This document shows, in pieces, positions 1-8,981 of a stretch of DNA of 64,000 bases (within the stretch, counting starts at the first letter, position 1; the number at the start of each line of letters is the position of its first letter). This DNA comes from Bacillus licheniformis DSM 13 = ATCC 14580 (GTDB taxonomy: Bacteria; Bacillota; Bacilli; Bacillales; Bacillaceae): positions 4,052,501 through 4,116,500 of the forward strand of contig NC_006270.3 of assembly GCF_000011645.1 (NCBI RefSeq), written 5' to 3'. The notes below the pieces were generated by a model that saw nothing but the letters and a program-made list of their open reading frames with translations, searched no databases and was not told the origin of the DNA. Both the position numbers and the translations under genes were made by a program.

Positions 1-361
1 CTTTTTTCACATCCTCCAAATCGCCGCATTCCGACAGCACCCATGTCACGAATTCGTGCGGCGCAAGATTGCGGCTTTGCTCTTTTGCTTCGTTTTCATA
101 CACAGCATAGCCCGGGAAATAAAGCGCCGCGCAAGACAATCCTTTTTCATTCACACCATCGGCAAACAGAGCATTCTTGAGCCTTCTGCCCATCCCGATA
201 AACGCATACCGGCCGGCATGCTCGCTGCCGTCCGCTTCACTTTTCCATTTGTAGCGACGCGGATGCAACAGCACCTCCCCGTTAAGCTCAAAATCAAAAT
301 CCATCGTCCTCGCCAATAAATGCTCCCGGCCCGCAGTCGTCAACGTGATACTTGTACACAT
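1..361 (-). CDS. yxeI: Choloylglycine/penicillin V acylase-family hydrolase YxeI (5' part, cut by window edge)
   Basis: This is the first 120 residues of a gene that runs off the left edge. The protein is an Ntn-hydrolase of the bile-salt hydrolase/penicillin V acylase family, which cleaves amide bonds of acylated substrates. It begins MCTSITL, so removal of Met exposes the catalytic Cys2; Arg18 and Asp21 (in ARTMDF) are the other expected active-site residues, and all are present. The sequence follows B. subtilis YxeI closely as far as I recall it. An AAGGATGA ribosome-binding site lies 6 bases upstream of the ATG. The physiological substrate in Bacillus is unsettled; quorum-signal (acyl-homoserine lactone) cleavage is known for some relatives. 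Confidence 0.85.
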   Translation of the reverse strand, partial: MCTSITLTTAGREHLLARTMDFDFELNGEVLLHPRRYKWKSEADGSEHAGRYAFIGMGRRLKNALFADGVNEKGLSCAALYFPGYAVYENEAKEQSRNLAPHEFVTWVLSECGDLEDVKK

Positions 362-452
362 TGCGCTTCATCCTTTTTGTTTGATATTACACTTCGTGAA
401 CTATTTTTATGTTATCGAATTGGAAAAGATTCGTCAAAATGAAAGGGGTTAT

Positions 453-482
453 AGAAAAAAGCCGGGGTTTTCATCCCGGCAC
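453..482 (-). terminator. Intrinsic terminator after the 281-residue membrane protein gene
   Basis: On the minus strand GCCGGG (480-475) pairs with CCCGGC (466-461), followed by a run of T (460-455). It sits just beyond the stop at 489 and separates the gene pair 489-2368 from yxeI. Confidence 0.8.
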
Positions 483-488
483 ATAAAT

Positions 489-1334
489 TCATTCAACAAT
501 TTTTCTTTTTTCTTTAAATTTAGTATAATCATCAACTATACTTTTTAAAAGTCGATCTATAGCTGTAAATACCGTAAGGATTAAGAACATGATATAGTCA
601 TTAGCAGAATCAGCAACCTCTAACCCTATTACAATTTTAAAATCGGAAAAACTTTTTGAAATGGTTATAATCAACAATAACAGGTACCCAATAATCCTTC
701 TAATATTTTGTTCTTCCGTATTGAAAGTTGAAAAGTAAATCCAACTTGCTAACGTTAGAGGTAGGGTCAATAAAAATAAATAAAAAATACTATAAGGTAT
801 ACTGTTAACTTCGGTTAAAAAAGTTAAAATTAAAATTAAAAATAAACAATGAAAATACAGACTCATTCCTGTTTTTCCAAAAAACACTTTTAATCTATCA
901 AAAATATAACTATTTCTATTCACTTTAGAGATAGTATTTTCAATTAAACTCTCGTATTCTTTTTGATTTTTTTCTAATTCTTTTTTAATATTTAAATTAA
1001 AATCCCCTATAAAGATAGTACAAAAAAGAAAGAAAGCTAGTAATCCAAAAAATAAAAAATTGAGAAGAGAGTTGCTTGGTGATAAAACACAAAATAAACT
1101 TACGGCAATAAAGATAATCATTAATAAAATAAAAAAGTACTCACTAGCTCTCAATGTCTTTTTATAAATTAATAAGGTATTTTTTTGTTCAACAAACTTT
1201 CTAAACTTTTTAAAGCTCTCCTTACTCATGTATTTGATAGAAGGAAATATAAATTTATCAAGAACAAAGTTAGATCCAAACTTTACTATACATGCAATAA
1301 TAATTAATAAAATGATTAATAAAATAAGACTCAT
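489..1334 (-). CDS. Polytopic membrane protein of unknown function
   Basis: I do not recognise this 281-residue protein. It has about seven hydrophobic segments: one at the N-terminus (residues 2-17), two around 65-108, two around 158-205, and two nearer the C-terminus (around 215-232 and 248-265). A charged Lys/Glu-rich stretch at about 112-150 probably forms a cytosolic loop. The gene is clearly more AT-rich than its neighbours. It starts 38 bases after the stop of the DUF4236 gene upstream and shares its direction, so the two are probably co-transcribed. A GAGGTAGATGAA stretch before the ATG is a reasonable RBS. The base composition and absence of a recognised family suggest acquired accessory cargo. 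Confidence 0.6.
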   Translation of the reverse strand: MSLILLIILLIIIACIVKFGSNFVLDKFIFPSIKYMSKESFKKFRKFVEQKNTLLIYKKTLRASEYFFILLMIIFIAVSLFCVLSPSNSLLNFLFFGLLAFFLFCTIFIGDFNLNIKKELEKNQKEYESLIENTISKVNRNSYIFDRLKVFFGKTGMSLYFHCLFLILILTFLTEVNSIPYSIFYLFLLTLPLTLASWIYFSTFNTEEQNIRRIIGYLLLLIITISKSFSDFKIVIGLEVADSANDYIMFLILTVFTAIDRLLKSIVDDYTKFKEKRKIVE

Positions 1335-1372
1335 TTCATCTACCTCGTATCAAAATTAAAGGTGTATACCTT

Positions 1373-2368
1373 CTACAGTTGGAGACCCTTAGTCTTTTTA
1401 AAATCCAAACTAGTTTCAAAGAGTTGAAGAGTATCAATTGGTTTAATGTAATTAATATTTAAAGCCATGAACTGCTCTTTTTTAAATTTAACGCCAAAGA
1501 TAGTCATTGTTTTCTCATGTCCATCCACTGTATCAATTCTTTTTTCTAAAACATTAATCGATACAGTCTCAACAGGAATTATTTGAAAGATTACTTTTGC
1601 TAAACCTATAGAAAGACTGGCAATAAAGTTTAATTGGTTTTGATAATATTTTGTTTTGGTTAGCTTTTTAGTTAACAAGTTCCCAGCAGAAGAGATGTAT
1701 TCTTCTTGATTCGGTAAAATTGATGTGTCCACTAATAGATTCAATAAAACTTCACTATTTTCATTCGAAATAATCTCTTTTATTTTTCCTATAGTATCTT
1801 CAATCTTAATAATATCTTCTAAAATTTCACTATAAGCAACACTGTTTTTGTCATCAATAATTTTCACAAATTTTTGTTGCTTTACCCACTCATCATATTC
1901 TTTCTTATATTTAGTTTCTGCATCAGTAATTTCTTTATTTAACTTTTCAATTTTTGTTTTATCTAATCTAAGAATTCTCTCAAAGAAATTGGGTTTATAA
2001 TTATTTAAATCACTTTTTAATTGAGCTACATTAATCTCTGGCGGTGACTCTTTTTTAATTTCTTCCCAATTTATTTGCCTGCTCGTTAATCTCGTATGAA
2101 ATGAAGTTAAATGATTGAGGTAAGCATTAAGCTCTAAATTATTTGAATAATTGTTATTATTCAAGTGACTTTGTTTTTGTGATGAAGAAATAGATTTACT
2201 GGAACTATAAGATAGACCTGTACCGGGGATTTTTGCACTTGTTGTTACTTTGCCAGAAGTATTATAAGTTATCCTGCCATTTTTGCCCCCTAAAGTCATC
2301 CCAACACTTTTTTTATTTATATTAAGTTTGACACCAGGCATTATTTTAAAACTCCTTTTAAAACCCAT
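1373..2368 (-). CDS. DUF4236 N-terminal domain protein
   Basis: A 331-residue protein of unknown role. The first 60 residues look like a DUF4236 domain: MGFKRSFKIMPGVKLN followed by a glycine-rich beta pattern ending PGTGLSYS. A Ser/Asn-rich linker follows, then a long helical, Lys/Glu-rich region (about 110-215), a second helical part, and a C-terminal region with ETVSINVLEKRIDT. No signal peptide or membrane segment. The frame stays open upstream to 2515, but that start lies inside the abn2 terminator hairpin; the ATG at 2366-2368 has AAGGGGTG 8 bases upstream and fits the domain start, so I use it. AT-rich like its partner at 489-1334. Family function is unknown. Confidence 0.65.
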   Translation of the reverse strand: MGFKRSFKIMPGVKLNINKKSVGMTLGGKNGRITYNTSGKVTTSAKIPGTGLSYSSSKSISSSQKQSHLNNNNYSNNLELNAYLNHLTSFHTRLTSRQINWEEIKKESPPEINVAQLKSDLNNYKPNFFERILRLDKTKIEKLNKEITDAETKYKKEYDEWVKQQKFVKIIDDKNSVAYSEILEDIIKIEDTIGKIKEIISNENSEVLLNLLVDTSILPNQEEYISSAGNLLTKKLTKTKYYQNQLNFIASLSIGLAKVIFQIIPVETVSINVLEKRIDTVDGHEKTMTIFGVKFKKEQFMALNINYIKPIDTLQLFETSLDFKKTKGLQL

Positions 2369-2503
2369 TTTATCAACACCCCTTGTTGATTTTTCTTCAT
2401 AGAATCTCACGAACAACTTATGTAGTAAAAAAGACCATATATGTATTATCGTATAATCCATCCTGAATTTCCATATTAAAACAACCATTTGATCTAAATC
2501 ATT

Positions 2504-2541
2504 TAAAAAGCACATACCTTTAATCAGGAATGTGCTTTTAG
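2504..2541 (-). terminator. Intrinsic terminator of abn2
   Basis: AAAAGCACAT (2506-2515) and ATGTGCTTTT (2530-2539) form a 10-bp stem with T tails on the minus strand, 15 bases past the abn2 stop at 2556. Confidence 0.85.
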
Positions 2542-2555
2542 AGATGAAATTCCTT

Positions 2556-3983
2556 TTAAAATTCCGCTCTTTTTAAACTACTCCCCCAAACCGCATCTCC
2601 CTCACGAGACAACGCACTAAACGTCATCACCTTACGCTCAGAAGCCGCATCCCACTGACGCAAAAACACGCCATCGTAGGTTTTTCCGTCGATCTTGAGT
2701 TCTATTTTGTTATGCCCCGTGTTCTTCCACGTTCCGGCTACTGCGCCTGTTATTTTGCCATTTTGATTCAAGCGGATTTCTTTCGATTCTTTAATATCTG
2801 CGGAGATGTCTTTGCCGTGCCTCACCAATTCGTAATCGCCAATCACATCTGACTTTTTCACCTTTTCAAGCTTCTCTCCGGCATAGCGGTGAGGGGCGAC
2901 AACCGGCCAGCCTTGTTTGTTCATCAGCAATTGGTGGACGCGGACTTCGTGCTCCTCGCCCCGTCCCGGGAAGCGGGTGTGGAAGATTAAATATGATTTA
3001 CCGCTTTTTTCATCGTAAAAGGCAGAGTTATGGCCCGGCGACACATAGCCGTTTTTATTGTTAAATGAGAAATTTCCCATCAGTTTGACGCCGTACGGTT
3101 CGATTGAACGATCGTCAAAAAGCGTTCCTTCTTTGCCGCGGACGTCAATCATCGCGTGGCCTTCTGCATCATAATAAGGGCCGTCAGGGTTTTTGGAGCG
3201 GGCGACGCGAATGTTGTACCCGCCGTCAGCGGCAAGCCCCCCGAAGGACATGTACAGGTAGTAATACTGTGTTTCAGGATGGTAGAGAATATATGCGCCT
3301 TCAATACGGCTGTGGTTGCCGCCGATCAGCTTTTTGCCGTATCCCTGTCCCGGAAGCGGAAATCCGGTTTTCTTGTCCATTTCTAAAATAAAAATTCCGC
3401 CGGAATAGGAGCCGTACACCATCCACAGCTTTCCGTTTTGATCAAAGAATGTGTGGGGATCGACGACATTTGGGTGCTTTGTCGCGTCATAAGGCGTCCC
3501 GTCATTGCTGATCCCATCCATTCCCGACTTCAGAAAAATGCCTTTATTTTTGTATGGACCTTCAATGTCGTCTGCGACAGCAAGCCCGAGGGCGGATCTC
3601 GGAGAATCCCCGCGGCAGGCGTTGTAATACATATAAAACTTGCCGTCCTCAAGCTGGGTGACATCAGGTGCCCACAACGTATCAGATTCAGCCCATTCAA
3701 AGGTTTCTTTTAATTCTTCATAGACGTTCGGAATCAGAGGATTGCCGTCGTGGACACTCGAGGAAATTTGCGTCCAATTCATCAGGTCCGTCGATTTGGC
3801 CGAAGCTAAATGGGAGCCGAAGACATAGTACGTGCCATTCGCTTTAATAATCGATGGATCATGTACCGTCACTTCTGAAAAAACAGGTTTTTGAGTTTGT
3901 GCAGAGGCTTGGTTTGGCGCGAAACATGCAGCAATGATGAAAAGCAATGCAAGGACTTGGATGAAACACTTTCTCATATTCAT
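2556..3983 (-). CDS. abn2: Secreted endo-alpha-1,5-L-arabinanase Abn2 (GH43)
   Basis: A 475-residue secreted glycoside hydrolase that cuts the alpha-1,5-arabinan backbone of pectin. Residues 1-28 are a signal peptide ending near QASAQ. The GH43 five-bladed propeller follows: the catalytic base Asp42 in VHDPSI, the pKa-modulating Asp in VVDPHTFF, and the general acid Glu in SRIEGAYI are all visible. The last ~110 residues match the extra C-terminal beta domain typical of Abn2 (B. subtilis YxiA, similar length). An AGAGGAGAACAA RBS precedes the ATG. A cre site at 3999-4012, just upstream, indicates CcpA repression, as expected for a plant-polysaccharide enzyme. Monocistronic, with its own terminator. 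Confidence 0.92.
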   Translation of the reverse strand: MNMRKCFIQVLALLFIIAACFAPNQASAQTQKPVFSEVTVHDPSIIKANGTYYVFGSHLASAKSTDLMNWTQISSSVHDGNPLIPNVYEELKETFEWAESDTLWAPDVTQLEDGKFYMYYNACRGDSPRSALGLAVADDIEGPYKNKGIFLKSGMDGISNDGTPYDATKHPNVVDPHTFFDQNGKLWMVYGSYSGGIFILEMDKKTGFPLPGQGYGKKLIGGNHSRIEGAYILYHPETQYYYLYMSFGGLAADGGYNIRVARSKNPDGPYYDAEGHAMIDVRGKEGTLFDDRSIEPYGVKLMGNFSFNNKNGYVSPGHNSAFYDEKSGKSYLIFHTRFPGRGEEHEVRVHQLLMNKQGWPVVAPHRYAGEKLEKVKKSDVIGDYELVRHGKDISADIKESKEIRLNQNGKITGAVAGTWKNTGHNKIELKIDGKTYDGVFLRQWDAASERKVMTFSALSREGDAVWGSSLKRAEF

Positions 3984-3998
3984 TTGTTCTCCTCTCTT

Positions 3999-4012
3999 TT
4001 AAAACGCTTTCA
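3999..4012 (-). promoter_or_regulatory. cre (CcpA) site upstream of abn2
   Basis: Minus strand TGAAAGCGTTTTAA matches the cre consensus TGWAARCGYTWNCW at 13 of 14 positions and lies 15 bases before the abn2 start codon, a position suited to roadblock or promoter-occlusion repression. Confidence 0.75.
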
Positions 4013-4060
4013 TTTTTTGACAATCCATCATATGCTGCTTATCCAAGGTTTATTACGAGC

Positions 4061-4088
4061 AAAAAAGCTCCCGACAAAATCGGCAGCC
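4061..4088 (-). terminator. Intrinsic terminator of dbpA
   Basis: On the minus strand CTGCCGA and TCGGGAG form a stem with one mismatch, followed by CTTTTTT. Located directly after the dbpA stop. Confidence 0.7.
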
Positions 4089-4093
4089 TAAGA

Positions 4094-5539
4094 TTATTTC
4101 CTCGCTTTATGCACTTTCAGCAATTTCCCTTTCACTGTCGTGTTTTTCATCGCATCTAAGACGAGCGGACCTTTGCCGTTTAAAATTTCAACGAATGAAC
4201 CTTGCTCCTGGATCGTGATAATCCCGATATCCTCGGCGGAGACGCCGTCAATTTTAGCAATCGTTCCGACGAAATCAACAGCTCTAAGCTTCTTCTTTTT
4301 TCCCCCGTTAAAGTAGAGCCTCATGATTTCCTTATTTAACGATTCGCTCTTGTCCTGTTTAAGCTCCGGCTTCCTATTGATTTTCTTTTGAAACGCCGCT
4401 TTTGCCCGTGCAATTTCTTCTTTTGACGGCTCCTCAATAATAGGAATATGAAAACCGATATAGTCTTCAATGTCAGCAATCATCCTCTTTTCACGCGCAC
4501 TGGCAAGAGTAATCGCTTTTCCCCGGCTGCCGGCTCGGCCTGTTCTTCCGGTACGATGCACATAGCTTTCTTGATCTAATGGCAGCTCATAGTTGATGAC
4601 ATGTGTGATGTTCTCAATGTCGATGCCTCTTGCCGCCACATCTGTCGCGATTAAATAGCGGAACGCTCCCCGTCTGAAACGGTTCATCACGGCAAAACGA
4701 TCCTCCTGAGGCATGCCGCCGTGAATTTTCTCGCACGGATAACCCAAAACGGATAGGCGCCACTGCAACTCATTCACTTGCTCCTGTGTGCGGCAAAAGA
4801 CGATGCAGCTGTCCGGGTTTTCAACAATGAACAGATCCACTAAAAGCGAAAATGGATCATTTTCGTTTACAATGATCAGTTGATGCTCGATGTCTGCGGT
4901 TGTCGTACCGCCTGCTTTAATCTCGATTTTCAAAGGGTCTTTCATATATTGAAGGGATAGATGCTCCACATCCTCCGGAAAAGTTGCTGAAAACAGCATT
5001 GTCAGCCGTTCTTCAGGCAAATGGCGGATGATTGCTCCCACTTGATCGATAAATCCCATATTCAGCATTTCATCGGCCTCATCGATGACAAGGTATTTCA
5101 GTTTTTCTAATGGAAGGGTTCCTTTTTCAATGTGATCCAATACGCGGCCCGGCGGCCCGACAACGATATGGCATTTTTGCTTGAGCTCCGTTTTTTGCCG
5201 TTCAAAGGATGACTTCCCGTAAACAGCCGCTGCTTTTATTCTTTTATAGCGGCCGATGTTCGTCAAATCCTCCTTAACCTGAGCGGCAAGCTCGCGCGTC
5301 GGTGTCAAAACCAAGGCTTGTGGTTTGTTCTCTTCCCATTCGGTCAGCTCGCAAAGCGGAATTCCGAACGCGGCCGTCTTCCCGCTCCCCGTCCGCGATT
5401 TCACCACAACATCCCGCTTTTTAAGCACCGCGGGAATCACTTCGCTCTGCACCGCAGTCGGCTCCTTATATCCTAAGTGATCGAGCGCTTTCGTAATATC
5501 GCCGCTTAATGCATAGTCTCTAAAACTGGCTTTGCTCAT
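4094..5539 (-). CDS. dbpA: DEAD-box ATP-dependent RNA helicase DbpA (YxiN)
   Basis: A 481-residue RNA helicase that acts in 50S ribosome assembly by binding hairpin 92 of 23S rRNA. Motifs in order: Q motif (EPTAVQ), Walker A (SRTGSGKT), PTRELA, GPPGR in place of the common TPGR, DEAD, SAT in FSATFPED, ATDVAARGID, and HRTGRTGRAG. The last ~75 residues, after FNGGKKKKLRAVDFVG, form the RRM-like RNA-binding domain that distinguishes DbpA/YxiN from other DEAD helicases. I use the ATG at 5537-5539 because AAAGGAG lies 7 bases before it; an in-frame ATG seven codons upstream lacks an RBS. Followed by its own terminator. Confidence 0.93.
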   Translation of the reverse strand: MSKASFRDYALSGDITKALDHLGYKEPTAVQSEVIPAVLKKRDVVVKSRTGSGKTAAFGIPLCELTEWEENKPQALVLTPTRELAAQVKEDLTNIGRYKRIKAAAVYGKSSFERQKTELKQKCHIVVGPPGRVLDHIEKGTLPLEKLKYLVIDEADEMLNMGFIDQVGAIIRHLPEERLTMLFSATFPEDVEHLSLQYMKDPLKIEIKAGGTTTADIEHQLIIVNENDPFSLLVDLFIVENPDSCIVFCRTQEQVNELQWRLSVLGYPCEKIHGGMPQEDRFAVMNRFRRGAFRYLIATDVAARGIDIENITHVINYELPLDQESYVHRTGRTGRAGSRGKAITLASAREKRMIADIEDYIGFHIPIIEEPSKEEIARAKAAFQKKINRKPELKQDKSESLNKEIMRLYFNGGKKKKLRAVDFVGTIAKIDGVSAEDIGIITIQEQGSFVEILNGKGPLVLDAMKNTTVKGKLLKVHKARK

Positions 5540-5677
5540 GAATGAACTCCTTTTGGTCATATGATTTCCAGTGGATGACGGTGTTATGAATGTGATTATA
5601 CGCTAATCATGACTGATTTCAAAAAGACATGACAAAGAGGCTGCAATCAGTGCAACCCTAAGAAACACCCTACAGTA

Positions 5678-6280
5678 TCAATTGTTTTCAAAAATTAATC
5701 CGATCATAGTAAGCTCCCACAGCAAAACAGCGATGAAAATGACGCCCAGTAGACGCTGTAATACAAAAGGGAGGCGGGCTAAAACGATTTGGACTTCGTA
5801 ATTTAAAGAGGAAACCAGAATGGCTACATATCGAAAAAAGTCGGTGATCAGCCCATTTGATTCGTCATATACGTTGACTTCATATAGCTTAATGATTAAT
5901 GTTGGTACAAACAAAGAAACAAATGCAAACACCATGTTAATTGTTAAATATATGATAAGCGCAGAATTGGGATACGGTATATCCCCTGACATCGCAAATC
6001 CAAAAAATAAACTAAAAATAGAAAAAACAAATATACCTATTGGGATATTGGTCTTTCTTATAGCTCTTGAAGGAGGGCGCGCAATTGTCTTTTTTGTTTG
6101 AAAACCATATACCAATGCAAGTAAAATGATAAACAGCTCAGCAATGCAAACAAACATAAAAAACATAACATTGGCGTTTTTTTCCCAATAAGGTTTATTC
6201 AACAACAATAGAGCAGTTAACAATATTAGAATAACATTGCTTCTCAGCCAAAAGAATCGGCTTTTTTTAAAAGAGAACAT
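5678..6280 (-). CDS. Polytopic membrane protein, candidate immunity protein of the LXG locus
   Basis: A 200-residue protein with about five hydrophobic helices (around 15-27, 38-61, 78-98, 108-130 and 177-198) and a basic N-terminus. No recognised domain. It is the last gene of the LXG operon, 18 bases after the gene upstream, and shares its AT-rich composition. Immunity proteins are usually encoded directly or closely downstream of their LXG toxin, and toxins with glycine-zipper C-termini are known to be neutralised by small polytopic membrane proteins (the TelE/TipE pair in Streptococcus). On that basis I infer an immunity role; the sequence itself only shows a small integral membrane protein. 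Confidence 0.55.
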   Translation of the reverse strand: MFSFKKSRFFWLRSNVILILLTALLLLNKPYWEKNANVMFFMFVCIAELFIILLALVYGFQTKKTIARPPSRAIRKTNIPIGIFVFSIFSLFFGFAMSGDIPYPNSALIIYLTINMVFAFVSLFVPTLIIKLYEVNVYDESNGLITDFFRYVAILVSSLNYEVQIVLARLPFVLQRLLGVIFIAVLLWELTMIGLIFENN

Positions 6281-6298
6281 AAATAGAAATCCTTTCTA

Positions 6299-7078
6299 CT
6301 ATAAATCATAAAATTCATTCATTGTATCCACTATTTTCCCAAAATATTCGTCGACTGCCACTGGTAGAAGATATAGCGAGCCAGTTTTTTTAATATTTTC
6401 ATAATCTAAATGCCAAATGAAATTATCACTTCTTAATAAAAAAGCAACTTGATCTAATCTTGTTTGATTTTGAATATAGTCACTTTCTACAAAAGAAATA
6501 TTATCGAGCTCTTGGTTGTTTGCTAAAAAGTCAAAGGAAAATTGACTTATAGTCGGATGCGTTTTCGGGTCTTCCGCCATTCTTTTAATAACGTCAGCTT
6601 CAACCTCGTGAAACTCATCAAATGAATCTTCATCCATTTCAAAAATTTCATGTTCTGGTTTTTTATCTGTATATGAATGATAAAATGTTTTCAACATTTC
6701 TAAAAACGACTCTCTGCTTCTTAAAATCGAAAAACTATGATTTTGATTTTCGATCTCCTGCACAATGAGTTCATCTTTTTGAACATGGTGTACAATCAGC
6801 ACCCTTTTCCGATGGATACAACGAACTTTTCGCTTTGATTGAATGAGTAAGTGAATCAGGTTTTCTAACCCTTTTTGTAAATTAGATTCTGTGCCATCAG
6901 CCCAATATCCTCTTTGTTTTAAAAGATTTTCGGCTTGAATTGAAAATGGCTCAATATCTTTTTCATCTTGAATCAACTGCTGATCATTGATAATATCTTC
7001 AGCAGCTTTTTCATACCTACACAATAAAAATGCGGCAACGAGTTCATTTGTTGTTAATATAATTTTAGAGTCTAACAT
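6299..7078 (-). CDS. Cytosolic protein of the LXG/type VII secretion locus, function unknown
   Basis: A 259-residue soluble protein, acidic, without signal peptide or membrane helix. The N-terminal half alternates helices and strands (LTTNELVAAFLL near the start, then RKVRCIHRKRVLIVHHV at about 82-98), a pattern reminiscent of EspG-like or EsaE-type secretion chaperones, but I cannot name a family with confidence. It lies 14 bases after the LXG gene and 18 before the membrane protein gene. Context suggests either a chaperone/adaptor that delivers the LXG protein to the type VII machinery or an immunity component. An AAGGAGGAG RBS precedes its ATG. Confidence 0.5.
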   Translation of the reverse strand: MLDSKIILTTNELVAAFLLCRYEKAAEDIINDQQLIQDEKDIEPFSIQAENLLKQRGYWADGTESNLQKGLENLIHLLIQSKRKVRCIHRKRVLIVHHVQKDELIVQEIENQNHSFSILRSRESFLEMLKTFYHSYTDKKPEHEIFEMDEDSFDEFHEVEADVIKRMAEDPKTHPTISQFSFDFLANNQELDNISFVESDYIQNQTRLDQVAFLLRSDNFIWHLDYENIKKTGSLYLLPVAVDEYFGKIVDTMNEFYDL

Positions 7079-7092
7079 TATACTCCTCCTTA

Positions 7093-8685
7093 TTACCTGA
7101 ACCAGCTAGTGACAAATTCCTTTGCACCTGAGAGTCCGTCTGAAATTGTATCTGTAGTTTCAGAGGCCTTTTGACTTAACCATTCACCAGCTTCCTTACC
7201 TTTATCTTCTATCCAACCTGCAGCATCTTCTCCCCATTCTTTTACTTGATCTCCCGCAATTATGGATCCAGTTATACCAATACCAGCTCCAATTGCTCCT
7301 CCAATAAGGGTGCCAGGACCTGGACATACTAATGAACCCAGTCCAGCTCCGCTAGCGGTCAACGCTCCAACTCCAGCATCCATTCCAATCCCTGCTGAAA
7401 ATCGGCCAAATTTTTCGAACCAAGATTTATCTTTATTATCATCACTAAAAAACTCAGCTCCATTTGTAGTCAAGGAGAATATTGTTCCAGCATAAGGTAT
7501 TTTTTTGGCGAGTTTTGTAATACTAGCTTCATCCTTAAACTTCCCAACAGTCCCTTTCACATCAACCTTAGTCTTATAACTCTTCAGTTCCTCTGGCTTA
7601 TGCTTTAGGAAACTTTGGCTCTCCAAAATTTTCTTGTAGGAGATCCTTGTTGTGTTAGGCCCCAATCCAACAATCTTTCTCAAAAGGCCGCTTGGTTTAT
7701 TTTGAAATTTGCCGAGCCATTTTTTTATTGGTTTGCTTGAGTTTGGATCGCCTTTTTTCAGGATGTTGTAAACAAACTGAGCCACCTTGGAATCGTATTT
7801 TCCGTTAGCTCCTTGCGTCCATTTCGGAGAGGCTTTCACACGGAAGTTTCCTTTTCCGTCTTTTTCAAGCTCAAGCATTTTCGTCGCCAGTACATTCACG
7901 GCTATGACGCCTTTTGTTACGGCCAACGCGCCGTTTCCTGTTCCGATTAAATCAAGCCATTCAGCGATTCTGCCCATCATTGTCGGATCGTCTTGTTTTT
8001 CTGCTAAATCAACGGCTTCGTCAATCATTTGTTTAACGACATCTGTTTCAGAAAAGTAGTTTTCAACCTCTTTAATCGTTTTTTTAGATAAGATCGCGCC
8101 TCCCTTTGACCAAGTGTTCACCTTTTCAGTGAGCTTGGATAGCTGAGCGATCGAATTTGACGATTGTTTTAATATAGAATTAGCATCGCGATCAAGCTCT
8201 TTTAAATCAGACACCGTGTTGTTCACATGTTTTTTGGCTTCGGAAATATGCTCATTAAATGATGCCAAAGAGATAGATCCGCCCCCAATTAAGTGGCTGA
8301 TTTTATCAACTTCGTCATTAATCGAATCAACCGTATCATTCGTTTGACGTTTCAGTTCTGTTAAGCCCTTTTTGACGTCATGCGTCAGAAATTCTTCTTT
8401 TACAAAACCCTCTGTTGATTCATAAGTTCTGATTTTTGCTTTAATGTCTTTTAAATTCTGTATGTATTGATCTATAAAGTGCTGAAAATAAAGCAGCACG
8501 GGAAGATGAAGAACAGAAAAGTGTTCTTTGATCGCATTTCCGCCTTCTCCTTTTAATGCATCATCAAGCTCTGCAATTTTTTGTACACTTTCCCTTATGG
8601 CGTTGATCTCTTTTTCCTCCTGCTTTTTTTCCTTAATCAATTGGTCAATCGCGTCAATGACTTCAGAAACATCTAAAACTTTCAA
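7093..8685 (-). CDS. LXG-domain type VII secretion effector with glycine-zipper C-terminus
   Basis: A 530-residue protein of the LXG polymorphic toxin class, exported by the YukE/Yuk-type (T7SSb) machinery. Residues 1-~200 are the helical LXG domain (starts MKVLDVSEVIDAID, long coiled-coil helices). A middle region (~200-420) has no motif I know. Residues 430-478 are a Gly/Ala-rich hydrophobic stretch with repeated GxxxG spacing (for example GGAIGAGIGITG), and the tail 479-530 is amphipathic. There is no recognisable nuclease, deaminase or ADP-ribosyltransferase signature, so a membrane-inserting toxin like TelE is the best guess. The start appears to be TTG, with AAGGAGGG 11 bases upstream. 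Second-best reading: a non-toxic LXG scaffold. Confidence 0.8.
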   Translation of the reverse strand: MKVLDVSEVIDAIDQLIKEKKQEEKEINAIRESVQKIAELDDALKGEGGNAIKEHFSVLHLPVLLYFQHFIDQYIQNLKDIKAKIRTYESTEGFVKEEFLTHDVKKGLTELKRQTNDTVDSINDEVDKISHLIGGGSISLASFNEHISEAKKHVNNTVSDLKELDRDANSILKQSSNSIAQLSKLTEKVNTWSKGGAILSKKTIKEVENYFSETDVVKQMIDEAVDLAEKQDDPTMMGRIAEWLDLIGTGNGALAVTKGVIAVNVLATKMLELEKDGKGNFRVKASPKWTQGANGKYDSKVAQFVYNILKKGDPNSSKPIKKWLGKFQNKPSGLLRKIVGLGPNTTRISYKKILESQSFLKHKPEELKSYKTKVDVKGTVGKFKDEASITKLAKKIPYAGTIFSLTTNGAEFFSDDNKDKSWFEKFGRFSAGIGMDAGVGALTASGAGLGSLVCPGPGTLIGGAIGAGIGITGSIIAGDQVKEWGEDAAGWIEDKGKEAGEWLSQKASETTDTISDGLSGAKEFVTSWFR

Positions 8686-8702
8686 GAGAAAACCAGCCCT
8701 CC

Positions 8703-8972
8703 TTATTTCATTTTTTGAGAGATGTTTTTATCAGTATCAATCAAGACTTTAATGTTTGACCATGCGTCCTTTTCAACTGATGATAGCGCCTCCTTGTATT
8801 TTTTTAGTAGTTGCTCGTATTCCTTTTCGATTTTTTTTATTTTGTTCACTACATCCATTGAAGAATTAGAGATATCGGCTTTTGAACCTGATATCGAAAG
8901 TGCGCTGATTTTTGTCTGAAGGCTTGAAAACACCGTTTTGACTTCTTCTGCTTTTACCTTTATTTCTGCCAT
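8703..8972 (-). CDS. YwqI/YxiC-type (DUF5344) small helical partner of LXG protein
   Basis: An 89-residue, almost entirely helical protein beginning MAEIKVKAEEV, resembling the YwqI/YxiC family. Such WXG100-like small proteins bind the LXG domain and are needed for its export through the type VII system. It ends 17 bases before the LXG gene and begins 9 bases after its upstream neighbour, so all three are translated from one message. It has no toxin-like features. I infer its role from family and position. Confidence 0.75.
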   Translation of the reverse strand: MAEIKVKAEEVKTVFSSLQTKISALSISGSKADISNSSMDVVNKIKKIEKEYEQLLKKYKEALSSVEKDAWSNIKVLIDTDKNISQKMK

Positions 8973-8981
8973 TATTTCACC

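Noticed and set aside
2369..2515. N-terminal extension of the DUF4236 protein to a start at 2515
   Set aside because: That start lies inside the abn2 terminator hairpin and has no RBS; the ATG at 2368 has both an RBS and the domain start.
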